This document shows, piece by piece, positions 1-9,900 of a DNA stretch of 29,736 nucleotides (positions are counted from its first letter, which is position 1; each line of letters opens with the position of its first letter). The stretch covers positions 263,367 through 293,102 of the forward strand of contig NW_014577206.1 of assembly GCF_000485595.1 (NCBI RefSeq), given 5' to 3'. The position numbers and the translations under genes are program-made. The notes beneath the pieces were generated by a model. The model searched no databases and had not been told where the DNA came from. It saw only the letters and a program-made list of their open reading frames with translations. This stretch comes from Priapulus caudatus (lineage: Eukaryota > Priapulida > Priapulimorpha > Priapulimorphida > Priapulidae).

Positions 1-450
1 GCGCATAGACATGAAGCCAGAGCCGAATCTATGTCTGGCGTCTTTACAAGAGAACCGTTCAAAGACATATGATCCTACGCGGCCTAGCGCTTGCCCGAAA
101 TTCTCCCGTTATTTTAACCGGTGTATACTTCCGACGGTAAATTAGTAATTAAGCAACAAGTACTGGATGATTCACGCGAGTTTTGTTTGAAACATGTAAA
201 TTCAGCGTGAGGCTCAAGTGTGTATACATTGGTTTTTATCTTACGAAACTTTTACCGAAAATTACGAGTTTGCTTTTAACGATACGCTTGAAGGCTATTG
301 TCGTAATAGGAAAGGGTGTCACAAGTGCTTCCCCTCCACGCCAGGGTTAAATACTGTCAAACTAGTAAGCAGGAGGAGAAACCTGTCGGTTTAAGATACA
401 CATAGTAGAGTAGGTCAGCCAAGTACTATCACCTGAGCTGAGGTGTAGTC

Positions 451-760
451 AGGGGCAGGACCCGCCAAAGCGCACCACGGGGGGGAGGAAGAGAGGGGGC
501 GGCGTGGGCGCCCCCCTATCATTGCAAGAAACCAAAGGAAAGAGGCCAAGATAGACCAATAGAAAAAGAAAAGAAAAAAAAATAGAACAAATGAAAGAAA
601 GGAAAAGACAAATGAAAACATCTTGCGAACACTGGGTCTTGCAAATGATGGTGGGTGGGGGGTCCCCCAACCGCCATCATATTGGACTAAGAAAACGGAA
701 AAGACGAATGAGAGCATTCGTTGCAAATAATAGGGGGATCGCCCAAAGAATAAGTGGATC
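451..760. repeat. G-rich hAT-like terminal sequence with internal copies
   Basis: The block opens CAGGGGCAGG at 451 and contains gcccccctatcattgcaag near 510-530. Variants of the same motif recur near 633-665 (cttgcaaatgatggtggg) and near 720-745 (tgcaaataatagggggat). The reverse complement of the same terminus sits at 4030-4087. CAGGGGC-type ends are common in non-autonomous hAT elements of animals. The family assignment is inferred from the end sequence only, and I could not find an 8-bp target duplication. Confidence 0.45.
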
Positions 761-1259
761 GTAGGGCTAAACATTAGCTGACCACTTTCAGACAAAATCG
801 GTAAAATTAAGTGCTCGACAATTCCAAATGACGCCATTTTATTACCTGTGGGCTTCAAATCTGAATAATACGAGGACCTGTACAAAGGTGCACGTGTTAT
901 TGTCGCTTGCGCGCCCGCAAAGTTTGGTGCGAACACATCTCCGATCATACACTGACAGATGATGCGCTTCGTTTCGCGCGGTGGACGCGTAAAGAGAACA
1001 CCTTAGAGGGTGTTCCACTATTGGCCAAGCTGAATGTATAAAGTTATTTTCATTAGCAAAAACGTTAGAAACTGACCTCTAATAATCTCTTATCATGCTA
1101 TCTTTATTTTTACCTCCGCCCCAACGGCATGTTGAACGCGGGAGGTTTATGGTATCTACACGGCGCGTCTGTGCGTTACCCGTAAGTGACAACGCTTAGC
1201 CCGAGCACGCGGCTCACGCAGAACCAAGCGACTCAGGGCCAGAACCAAGGGTGTGTGGT

Positions 1260-1300
1260 GTGTGGTGTGTGTTGTTCGTGTGATGTGTGTGTGTGTGTGT
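1260..1300 (+). repeat. (TG)n-rich microsatellite
   Basis: An imperfect TG/GT run (gtgtggtgtgtggtgtgtgt..., then a pure gtgtgtgtgtgtg). A second, shorter GT-rich patch lies at about 1458-1495. The small ORFs crossing both patches are simple-repeat translations. Confidence 0.75.
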
Positions 1301-1626
1301 GCGTAATATCCGTGGGTTCTTCGTTCAACGATGTATCAGTAAAAAGAGGATCGTGCACAAATGGCGTAATGGCACCGTATATTCGCCTGGCGGCGGTATG
1401 ACCTCTCGATGCCGATGTATATAGATGGACCACGCTCTGTCTAGCATGTTTAGTTAAGTGTGTGTGCTGTGTCGTGTGTGCATGTAGCGTGTGCGTGCGT
1501 CGCGTATTTTCTCCTCCTGCTACATAAATACAACACTTACAAAGTTCATTAGTATGCAAAAGTGCACACATAGATTTTAAGAAGCAATCAACCTGTTCCC
1601 CCTTTGGTTTCACAGGGCGGAAAAAG

Positions 1627-2157
1627 TTGATTCCACACATGCAGGTGTCCGGAGACTTCGGACCGCTGCTTTGGCTTGAGGAACGCTCGTCCAAGTTTTA
1701 TAGCATTGAATTTCAGCAGAAATCTGACGCTAGCTTAGGTGGTTCGCGGGGAGACAGGGCTTCCACAGCGTTCATTCCAATCGGAAGCCCATTTCGGAAC
1801 ATGCAGGCGCGGATGCTTAACCACAGAGCATACTCGACCACAATTCAATACATTATTTGCCACGAGACCCAGAACCAATTCTACAGGCTCTGGGGGTTAG
1901 TTCAAGAGCCCTCCCCCCCCAGGGGGGCTTCCTTATTTTTTTATTCCTTCTCTCGAGCAGGTCGGCGAGATATCCGCGACTACGCCTACCATAGAGCTTT
2001 CGGTGGAGCTGGTCATACGACGGGTACCCCGGACCGCACTGCACCCCCACCCGGGGTTCCATCTCACTTCCGTATGGTATATGTTGCTCCTGGAGGCTGC
2101 GCTCTCGCCTCAGGAGCCAGGACATTTTGGGTAGGTATGTGCACGGGAGCAATTTGA
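1627..2157 (+). other. Unidentified 176-codon open frame inside the inverted repeat
   Basis: An open frame on the + strand inside the core of the long inverted repeat, uninterrupted for 176 codons. Its second half is very proline- and glycine-rich where it crosses C and G homopolymers (1911-1928, 2043-2055). I recognise no domain, catalytic motif or signal peptide. The minus strand is also open over 1853-2152 and gives a basic stretch (KLYGRRSRGYLADLLERRN), so the coding strand is uncertain. If real, it is probably a decayed remnant of the mobile element bounded by the arms rather than a host gene. Confidence 0.25.
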
Positions 2158-2194
2158 GCGTTCATTTCTCGAGATTAGCCAAAGCATTCCGTGA

Positions 2195-2512
2195 GAGAGC
2201 AGCGTACTCCCACGCCCGACGGTCAGCCCCCTGTCAGGGCAACTGCTCAAACGGGACGGGCCCCCTGGGGCCTCACTAGGACCGCATTCATCACCCAACT
2301 TCGGCCCTCCTCGGTTCGTCGGCGAACCTCACATTGTATTAGATGTAGCACCCGGAGAGTTTACCCATGTCCAGCTGGGGGCTACGTGGATATACGGCTG
2401 CGTAGGTGGCATTCCAGTCAAACGCAGACGTGAGCAGCCTGACTCGTACCACGGAACGCAAAATTGCTTGACTGCAATTACTTCCCGCCGTTTACCCTTC
2501 CTTCCCACATAA
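2195..2512 (+). other. Unidentified 105-residue open frame
   Basis: A stop-free frame from just after a TGA (2192-2194) to a TAA at 2510-2512. It reads like globular protein (for example GEPHIVLDVAPGEFTHVQLG) and has no start codon at its upstream end, so it would be an exon or a broken ORF. I do not recognise the family. It lies in the same inverted-repeat core as the 1627-2157 frame but in another reading frame, which would fit one frameshifted element ORF. Another open frame follows at 2464-2913. Confidence 0.25.
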
Positions 2513-2519
2513 CGTCACC

Positions 2520-4010
2520 TCCTTTTCATCGCTCGTGGTACGCCAATTCCAACGAACCGCTGCCTCACGACCTGCTGGCTGTTGAGGGCGTTCCGCCTAG
2601 CCACTCTACCCTAGACACGCTAACTCATCCCTCCTGGTGTTCAGCGTGCATGCGACACATGACGGTGAGGGTTTACCTGGATCAAAGAAGAGAGCACCCC
2701 TCCCCCTTCCCGCCGTCTCGCTTGTATGCTAAACCATATGGCCTCTACCGGCTGTCTCTACAGGCCAGTGCTGCGGATGTGATAGTTCGTCCCTCATCTT
2801 TCGTTGTGTATGATTGCGTCCTGTCTCCCCATCACTCACCTCTCGTCTCGAGAATTCTGGGCCTGACGGACGACGTTAGCACGGCGTGCGTGCCGTGCGT
2901 CGTTGCACCGTAGCACGTCCGCTATTCACGCGCCTGCGGTCCCGCCCCGTGTTGCCGGCTAGCAAACGTGCGCTGCTTGGCCGTAAGCCGTACACGCGCG
3001 GGGTCGCTGTGCAGGCGTGGTGCGTAGGTACACCGCTCGCCGCTGCTTGTGTGCACGCTCACCACCACGTTGCGTGCAGTGTGCGACCGTCCAAGCTGCG
3101 CGGCACGACGGTGTCGCAGCCTGTACCACGGCTAACTACGAACTCGGCCCCCTCTCATAAACAAAAACAATGCAGCTATGACAAAAAAAAGCCGTCAAAA
3201 GGCGCGCTGTCTGTGGTAGTATTGGTAATTGATTTATTTATTTCTAGTTGAGTAGTCAAGTGTATGACACAATTGTTTTCTCCATAAAATTAATGCCATG
3301 CTCCGCGGTATGACTGGAACACACCCTGCGGAACTCTTCGATCGGTGTTTACGCAAAACCCCCCCCCCACTTCGTCAGCATCGTGTAACCAGTTACGCCC
3401 AACATGGCCTTTACCGCTCTCCTTTAAGCTTGATCGCAATCGGCACTAATGACAACCAGGCCAACATGCGGCCGGCTTGCCGCGTACCCCCCGGGCAATA
3501 TCGTGACGAAAAGGGTTTGACCTAGAAGGTAGCTGTGTTGGATCTGAAAGCTCCCGCAACTCACCCCCAACGCGACCACCCGCTCCGCCTCTGGCGTACA
3601 CAAGATTTGGACCGGCAAAATATTCTTGCGTCACAGCCAGCTCTGCCTGCAACCTCATGAATTTACCCCGTGACCCACCCCCACCCCGTCCCCCCCCCCC
3701 AGATCCGCAAGCCAGCACCGGTATGTAAGCAAGTCACTCACACGCTTCAGGCGGCCCGTGCTTACAGGGGGGGGCTCGGCAAAGCGGGTCAGCCGCGCCA
3801 CCCCTCGCTACACGCGGCAGCCAAAACAGCATCCGAGGGCTCTAATTTAAAAAGCAATTATGGGGAGAGGCCGCCCAGACCGCGCCCCTGTCAGCACAGG
3901 GTGCTCCTGTACACGACCCGGTGGGTTTCGCCCCTAAACAGAAAAGTCCCTGGGCGGCGCCCTGGTAGGTAGTACTCAGTCAGCTAGTAGCGCCGTATAA
4001 CTTTTCTTTT
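2520..4010. other. GC-rich core of the inverted repeat, no recognised gene
   Basis: The stretch contains open frames at 2464-2913 and 2886-3251 that overlap in different phases, C homopolymers near 3360 and 3690, and a G run near 3766. No protein family, tRNA or rRNA was recognised. The composition is richer in GC than the flanks at 4200-4700. Confidence 0.4.
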
Positions 4011-4087
4011 TCTTCTTCTTCTTCCTTTTTCTTGCAAATGATAGGGGGGCGACCGCCCCCCCTGCCCCCCCTGTGGCGCCGCCCCTG

Positions 4088-4122
4088 ACTACTACTACTA
4101 GTACTAGTACTACTACTACTAG
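4088..4122 (+). repeat. (ACT)n microsatellite
   Basis: actactactactagtactagtactactactact immediately after the G-rich terminus. A similar but longer (ACT)n tract occurs at 16675-16790 in the tepsin locus. Confidence 0.8.
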
Positions 4123-4429
4123 TTACTTAAACCGACCAGGCTCTCCGACTAGTTACAGTTTACACGGCGGAGGAGCCTGACACCCTTCCATACGAAATAC
4201 CTGGTATCTTGAAAACAAACTCCTAATTTCGTAAAATTTCGTAAATAAAACAATGTATTACCACATTTGACCTCACCTGTTACATGTTTGCAACTATCGC
4301 ATCATTTCTTAATTACTATTTACCTCGAAATACACGTTAAAATAAGAGAATTTCGAACAGCGCTATAATATTTGAACGTTGTAAAACGCCATACTGGATG
4401 TTCTTATGTCTATGCGCGAAATACTACGC

Positions 4430-5030
4430 GAGATTCGCCACGAACTTTCGCTACGTATTATGGGATATCTATTGAAAAATGGCGGAAATGGCGGCGTTTG
4501 TTCGGAGTTTCATCTTATCAATTCTAATAATTGCTCGCTGACACGTAAATACATACTCAGTGATAGCGCACATATAATAAATCGAGGCGTGGAAGTACAG
4601 AGAAGCGATAAGAATCATAAAAAGTGAGATAATTTAACGTTAAATAGCAGCGCACATACTACCGAACATATTTCTAATGCGTCGGTTTGTGACCCTCTCG
4701 CCACGTAGTGTTAAGCGAGATGGGAACTTGTGGCTACTAGTTACTGGGAAGTTGAACGTACCCGGCCCCTGATTAGTTTAGCACACGCGAAAACACATTT
4801 GCGCGGGTCTCCCAAACTATCATTGAATCTTAATCTGGCAAATCTGCTGTTATTCTACTCCCTAAAGTTAGACATTTTTTGTTGGAAATTGAAAGCGGTT
4901 GCTGTCATCACACCAGAGCAGGGAAAATTGTCTAAGCAAGCTTTACACTGTGAGACACTGCGATCTCCCTTGCTTTCACAAAGGGCTAGACAGGATTGTA
5001 CATCATCTAGATTCTAGATAAAGGATTGCC
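4430..5030. other. Single-copy-looking AT-rich stretch without a confirmed exon
   Basis: No homology-supported exon is visible. There is a double ATGGCGG motif at 4478-4494 (aaaatggcggaaatggcggc) resembling the YY1-type element near start sites of many nuclear genes for mitochondrial proteins. This makes the stretch a weak candidate for the promoter or first exon of the downstream subunit f gene. The 73-codon ORF at 4406-4627 begins inside the inverted-repeat arm and has no recognisable product. Confidence 0.25.
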
Positions 5031-5109
5031 GATATCAGGAGTGAATAATAGAGAGGAGTATGGCAGGCTCGAAACACAAGAAATTCAACATTTCCATGCC
5101 CATATTTAC

Positions 5110-5346
5110 GCTGATAGGGGCTATGTCCCCCAGGGTACTGCCGAAACGTACCCTGGTACTAACTACTACTATCTAATATGCCGGACCGTACCTCGCCTAC
5201 TCCACTAATGAGTCTAGGGAGTCGCCTACTCCCTAACCCTAACCCTAACCATATCAGCTAGATAGTTACCAGGGTACGTTCCGGTATACCGGACCGTACC
5301 CAGGGTACGTTCAGGCAGTACCCTAAGGGACATAGACCCTATGAGC
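5110..5346. mobile_element. Palindromic MITE, copy A, with 9-bp target duplication
   Basis: The element starts gctgatagggg and ends ccctatgagc. Its interior is nearly palindromic around repeated gtaccctgg/ccagggtac and ggtataccgg motifs. It is flanked by direct 9-bp repeats, catatttac at 5101-5109 and 5347-5355. The reverse arm of the host foldback element (around 6270-6290) shows the site unoccupied, which confirms the borders. A (CCCTAA)3-like telomeric motif lies in the centre (about 5230-5252). Copies occur at 11682-11897 and, as a half, at 22600-22668. A 9-bp duplication with long inverted termini would fit a Mutator-like (MULE) derived element; that class is inferred. Confidence 0.88.
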
Positions 5347-5884
5347 CATATTTACCTATGATTGATTATGTGAAATCCAATAAAAATGACATCAGAACTA
5401 GCGCTGAACGTCTAACTTGTCCTCACACTTTACTGTGTATCGATACCTCTTCTTATTATGTAGTTATATATCTTCGAACCTCGGACGTGGTTTTACTAAT
5501 AAATGCCGCTAAGTGTCGATCATTTGCAACCTGTAATGCCAACAAGAGGCAGCTTTCATATCTGTTGGCGGGGGTTCGGCTGGGGGTTACTATGTATATA
5601 TATATTGATCAGTGTATTACTGACCCCCGCATGACCGCCGCATGATGGCGAGTGGCGGGAGCAGCTAGTTTTTGTGAAAGCAAGTCGATATACAGGAACA
5701 CAACTCTAGTGGAACTGTAATAAACGGGTAGTTTTTGTGAATATGCCGCGTTCATATTGGTTTCAGTTTTTACTAACTGTCCCAAGTGCCTGTGGCCTGT
5801 GACTGGCACTGCCACTGGCATGCTCAGCGTAACTGTGGTTTCCGACTATTGATTTTCTTTTCTCAGCCAGCCTCGGCGACCGTC

Positions 5885-5955
5885 TCGGTATTGTTACCTC
5901 CGCCAAGGTCAGGAGGTTATGTTTTCGCCCCTGTTTGTTGGTTTGTCTGTCTACG
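5885..5955 (+). repeat. Dispersed-repeat fragment (CCTCCGCCAAGG...GGAGGTTATG type)
   Basis: ttacctccgccaaggtcaggaggttatgttttcgcc followed by tttgttggtttgtctgtct resembles a short dispersed repeat I recognise from many animal genomes. A degraded relative may be at 1108-1150 (ttacctccgccccaacgg...gggaggttta). I infer repeat status from the motif only. Confidence 0.4.
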
Positions 5956-6424
5956 GGATATCTAAAAAAGTTCCGAAATCTGTATCTGTACTAGTGCCGC
6001 GGGTTAGATCCAGCGTTTGGAGCTGGTTGCGCGTTGCAAATCCCCGCCGAACCCCACCAACGGCTATCTCAGAGAAAGCTGCCTCTTGTTGGCATTACAA
6101 GTTGCAAATGATCGACACTTAGCGGTATTTATTAGTGAAACCACGTCTGATGTTCGAAGCTATAACTACATAATAATGAGAGGTATCGATACACAGTAAA
6201 GTGTGAGGACAAGCTGGATGTTGAGAGCTAGTTCTAATGTCATTTTTATTGGATTTCACGTAATCAATCGTAGGTAAATATGGGCACGAAAATGTTGAAT
6301 TTCTTGTGTTTTGAGCCTGTCATACTCCTCTCTATTATTCACTCCTGCCGATATGATGAGCGCATCTGAACAGCTAACAGCTAAATCATTGCCGTGCAAA
6401 TCTGGACCCGGTTCCACAGTCGTG

Positions 6425-6537
6425 GATTAACTTTAACCCTGAGTTAGTAAACTCCGAGTTAAATTTGGGTTTCATAAACATGGATTAAATCCTGAGTTAA
6501 GTAACTCAGAGTTAAATGTTTTAACTCAGAGTTAGAC
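6425..6537. repeat. AACTCAGAGTTAAA-type palindromic repeat cluster
   Basis: Alternating and inverted copies of aactcagagttaaa and tttaactc are packed in about 110 bp (ctgagttaagtaactcagag, then ttttaactcagagttag). This is self-complementary sequence, probably a degraded short MITE. No gene is here. Confidence 0.6.
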
Positions 6538-6562
6538 TCCCATAATTCCACGTAGTTAGAAC

Positions 6563-6648
6563 AGATGAACACGATAGACGCATGATAGACGCATAGACGA
6601 TGAACACGATAGACGCATAGACGATAGACGCATGATAGACGCACGAAC
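6563..6648 (+). repeat. Short minisatellite, ~11-bp core gatagacgcat
   Basis: Tandem copies of gatagacgcat are interspersed with gatgaacac. Both strands are free of stops across it, so ORFs at 6459-6760 (-) are repeat translations with serine/tyrosine/valine periodicity, not genes. Confidence 0.8.
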
Positions 6649-6937
6649 ATGGTAGAAGTACGGATGCCTGGATCAGCATCGGTACGCCATCAATGGCCGA
6701 CCAATGTACACCAAACGTAAACAAACACCTATGTTCCAGCGGCAGCGGGGGATCGGACACGGGGCAGTACTAGATAAACTAATTAGCTCTAGTACTAGTA
6801 CCCTAGAGCTAAACTTTTAATTTCAGTTTTAATGTGGACGAATTGTCCTAAAATAAAAATCCTTTAACTGTTAACAGTACAAGTTATTAATTTCTTATCC
6901 TTTTACAATCCAAATCTTGTGCTTTGAATATTTACAG

Positions 6938-9900
6938 CGGATATCAAGTTTGCGGATGTGAAACTGGGTGAGCTTGGAGCATGGTTTGCTAGGAGAAACA
7001 AGAGTCCTCAAGCTATAAGTTCAGTCATTGGAAGGTGTAAGTATGCATAATAACACCTTCCTAAAACCTGGGACGGCTTTCTTTGAGTTATCCCGACTAG
7101 TTTCTGACTCATCCTTCATTATGGTTCATTTTCAAATGAAATTCTAAATTTATTGTTATTTGCAGTTATTATATAAAAACGTTTTTTTTATCTTTTCCCT
7201 AAAAATGCACAGCATGGCAATCAGTAAATATAACAAGTAACAAGTCACAATTTTACTATTAACTGAAGATTGTAATTTTCATATTTCTGTTAGCATGGTG
7301 GAGATGGCAACACAAGTATTGGTTCCCAAGAAAAGCTGGGATGGCACCATTTTTCCAGCTGATGATTGGTACCATGGGAGTATTCTACTTGCTTAACTAT
7401 GGATCGCTAAGTAAGTACATGTTTATTTGACTGTTATGTACAAAAAACTATAAACATCTCATGAAATATATATATGTATCTATTTAACGGTTATGTGTAT
7501 TGTCACGCGTGTGTCAATAGGTTTCTGTCCTGTAATGTGAATGGTTTACACTGGAGGGACATCTTCCATTGGTTTGCATGTTCCACGACGTCCTTTGCCT
7601 ACTATCTTCACAGGTCGTTTTTCGCTTTCTAGAACCTCCTCTGTTAGGGGCATACACTGAAGACCAATTCCACATCGTCCCATCAGCCACCAGGATCCGC
7701 CACATCGCTCGCCTTTATCCTAAAACAATGAGTGCGCACGCAGTTATAATCGTTATGAATTATGTCTTATGTTATATTCGCCCCAGGCCTCCAATGTTTG
7801 TCGGATCTGACGTGCATTCAAAGCTGAAACAAATTTGCGACATCCCACAATCCCCTGACATGCCTTAATTGTCTAAGGCCATCCTTAAAAGATTAGATGT
7901 TTGCTGTCCTCCGACCGACCCACATAAATAGACGCGACCCAAGTGTTTTTTTTAAATTTTGGGTTCCATTTTTTATTTTTTTTATTTTTCATAGTTAAGA
8001 CTGAAACACAAAGCATGTGTGGCAAACATGAGGACAGACTTAAAATAACTATTATGCCTCACAAAAAAAAGAAAAAGGCCTACCTACCTACTAAAAAAAT
8101 CATGGGTCGGGGGACAGCAAACATAGAATTTTTTAAGGATGGCCTAATCAGCATGCCTCAATTTCGAACTGTGTTCACTTTTAGTGTGTGTTTACTATTT
8201 GATGTATACATCTCTGCACTGATCGAGTTTATCTGTGTATCAGGCCATGTACGATTACAATTGGTGGAAACTTGTCCCCAGGTCTCCCCCATTCCATCCA
8301 TAAATGTCATGCTTTTTGAAATCCACGAGAAGAACGCTGCTGTTGTGTAGTCACCCACTAATTTTCGATTGTCCACACCTTAGGCCATAATAAAAATAGT
8401 TTGTTTGCCCTCGCCTGACCAACCCGCCAAAAAGGGGGCGACTCAAAAAAATTTATTGATCTTTCCCATTTTTTTTTTTACAAATTGTATGACTGTACAT
8501 TATATAAATCTGTAGGCAATACATTATATGTACCAAGCAAAACAAACATTCAACATAAAAGGTATCTCCACCCAAGCACACCCGAGCACACCCGAGCATG
8601 TAGACACCATGCTGAATTTGTAAACAGACCCCCCTCAAAAAACCCTACCTGCATACCCAAACTTTTCAGCCTGGGTCGGCTGAGGGCAAACAAATATTTT
8701 TCTAATTGTGGCCTTACGTTATTGTCTGCATGTGCGAATGGGTGTGTGTATGACTGTATGTGTGCATTTATGAAGTGTGTGGACATGTTACTGAGTGAGT
8801 GTGTGCAGAAATGTTACCGAGTGAGGGTGTGCAGACATGTTACCGAGTGAGAGTGTGCAGAAATGTTACCGAGTGAGGGTGCGCAGACATGTTAGCGAGG
8901 GTGCGTTGATTAGATACTAACTCGTTGCTCCTACTATCAAAGCTAAAAGTTCCCGACTGACTCGTACCTTTGCGCACACCTGACAGCAGTTACACACATC
9001 GGGTACCGTACCGACTGTACAGTTTTCAGGCTCTTTGCACCTCAGAAATCTATCCGCTGCCACGTAGCCAACACCTTCTTCACATGCTGCACAGCTTAAA
9101 CTTTCAGTTCTGCGAGAAATTAAGAGCAAGGCTGGTTATTAGTAAGTGAGAGTTAATATCAGAGTGAATGTGATAGCCATAGGTGGGACCTCATTATAGA
9201 TGCATATATACCTTATGAACTGTGGGTGTGGTAATATAAATCTTCTGAATCTAACTAGCTACACATTTAGAGGTACGTACGCTTTCATGATGGCCGTTAA
9301 GAGCACTGCGGCGCAGATCACTATATTGCCGATTCTCATGTTTGCTCTTCCGAATGAAATTGAAGTTGTTGTAATGTGTCGTATCCGCTGACAGATGTGG
9401 TGCCTTTTAAAGGAAGATTGGTATTGCACTGTTGCGAAATTTCTCTCTATCTCACTCACTCTGATTGGTTTTCCTGTAAATGGTTGCTAGTGGATGGAAC
9501 ACATCCAGGCCCCACCCACATTGCTATCGGTGGTGACATTAGTCATCACGTGTACGAATGAATTCGGCGTTGGTAGTTTCGTGTTTGTTTTTTAACTGAT
9601 GTATTCTTACCTAATGGTTTTATTTCCACGTGGGTGTCAATGCTTGGGTTTAATATAGTTTTTCTGAAAGGTGATTAATATCTCTCTCTTTCGCTCTCTC
9701 CAGTCCTTTACTTCTGTGAACTCCTGTACAAATTCACCCATTATAAGATGTGTTGACCCTTGTGGATGTGATTATGTGCTGTGCATGTTTCCTGTCTATT
9801 GGGAATTCAGGATGCTTACTTCCCGACCATGTCAGGCGGTGTGGGAATAACGAAGTTGGCGTGCTCTCGCAGTGATCACTTCCAGCAGTTTTGTCTACGT

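Larger units (their letters stand above)
1..4417. repeat. Large inverted-repeat structure, left end cut by window
   Basis: Bases 1 to about 450 reappear reverse-complemented at about 4090 to 4417. Matched blocks in the same order include gcgcatagacat at 1 with atgtctatgcgc at 4406, a block around 95-165 with one around 4305-4360, the stretch around 230-290 with 4200-4260, and the aaacctgtcggtttaag block near 380 with cttaaaccgaccagg near 4125. The arms are clearly diverged with small indels, so the structure is old. Both arms continue inward into a G-rich terminus (CAGGGGC..., 451 onward; reverse complement ending at 4087). Base 1 pairs with 4417, so the rest of the left arm and the outer terminus lie outside the window. 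Long arms around a ~3.5 kb core fit a DNA transposon or a foldback element. I see no diagnostic transposase. Confidence 0.7.
5031..6355. mobile_element. Foldback element with ~320-bp inverted arms
   Basis: The left arm is about 5031-5590 and the right arm about 6036-6355, reverse complements at high identity. The outer ends share aggagtgaataatagagagg / ctctctattattcactcct. The middle of each arm carries atcgataccctc-like and cactttactgtgtatcgat sequence, and the inner ends carry gccaacaagaggcagcttt / aaagctgcctcttgttggc. The left arm looks longer only because a 237-bp MITE (5110-5346) is inserted in it. The loop (5590-6036) has no recognised ORF. It includes caagtgcctgtggc near 5785, matching the terminus of the unrelated-looking element at 17842-19378. 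No transposase is present, so this is non-autonomous. Confidence 0.8.

Noticed and set aside
4406-4627. 73-codon ORF as first exon of subunit f
   Set aside because: Its start lies in the inverted-repeat arm and the product shows no similarity to subunit f N-termini. A gtaaat at 4544 would join in phase by chance one time in three.
8158-8376. 72-codon minus-strand ORF between the two MITEs as an extra exon of the IGFBP-domain gene
   Set aside because: The IGFBP domain is complete with 12 cysteines when 8968 joins directly to 7719. This frame has one cysteine and no family resemblance.
8784-8904. Possible CRISPR-like array
   Set aside because: Direct 26-bp tandem units without spacers in a spliced eukaryotic locus; it is a minisatellite.
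9701-9760. Alternative last exon for ATP synthase subunit f after a good pyrimidine tract (reads ...YKFTHYKMC)
   Set aside because: Phase fits, but the exon at 10022-10050 gives KHHKNAKYH, which matches the conserved subunit f C-terminus much better.
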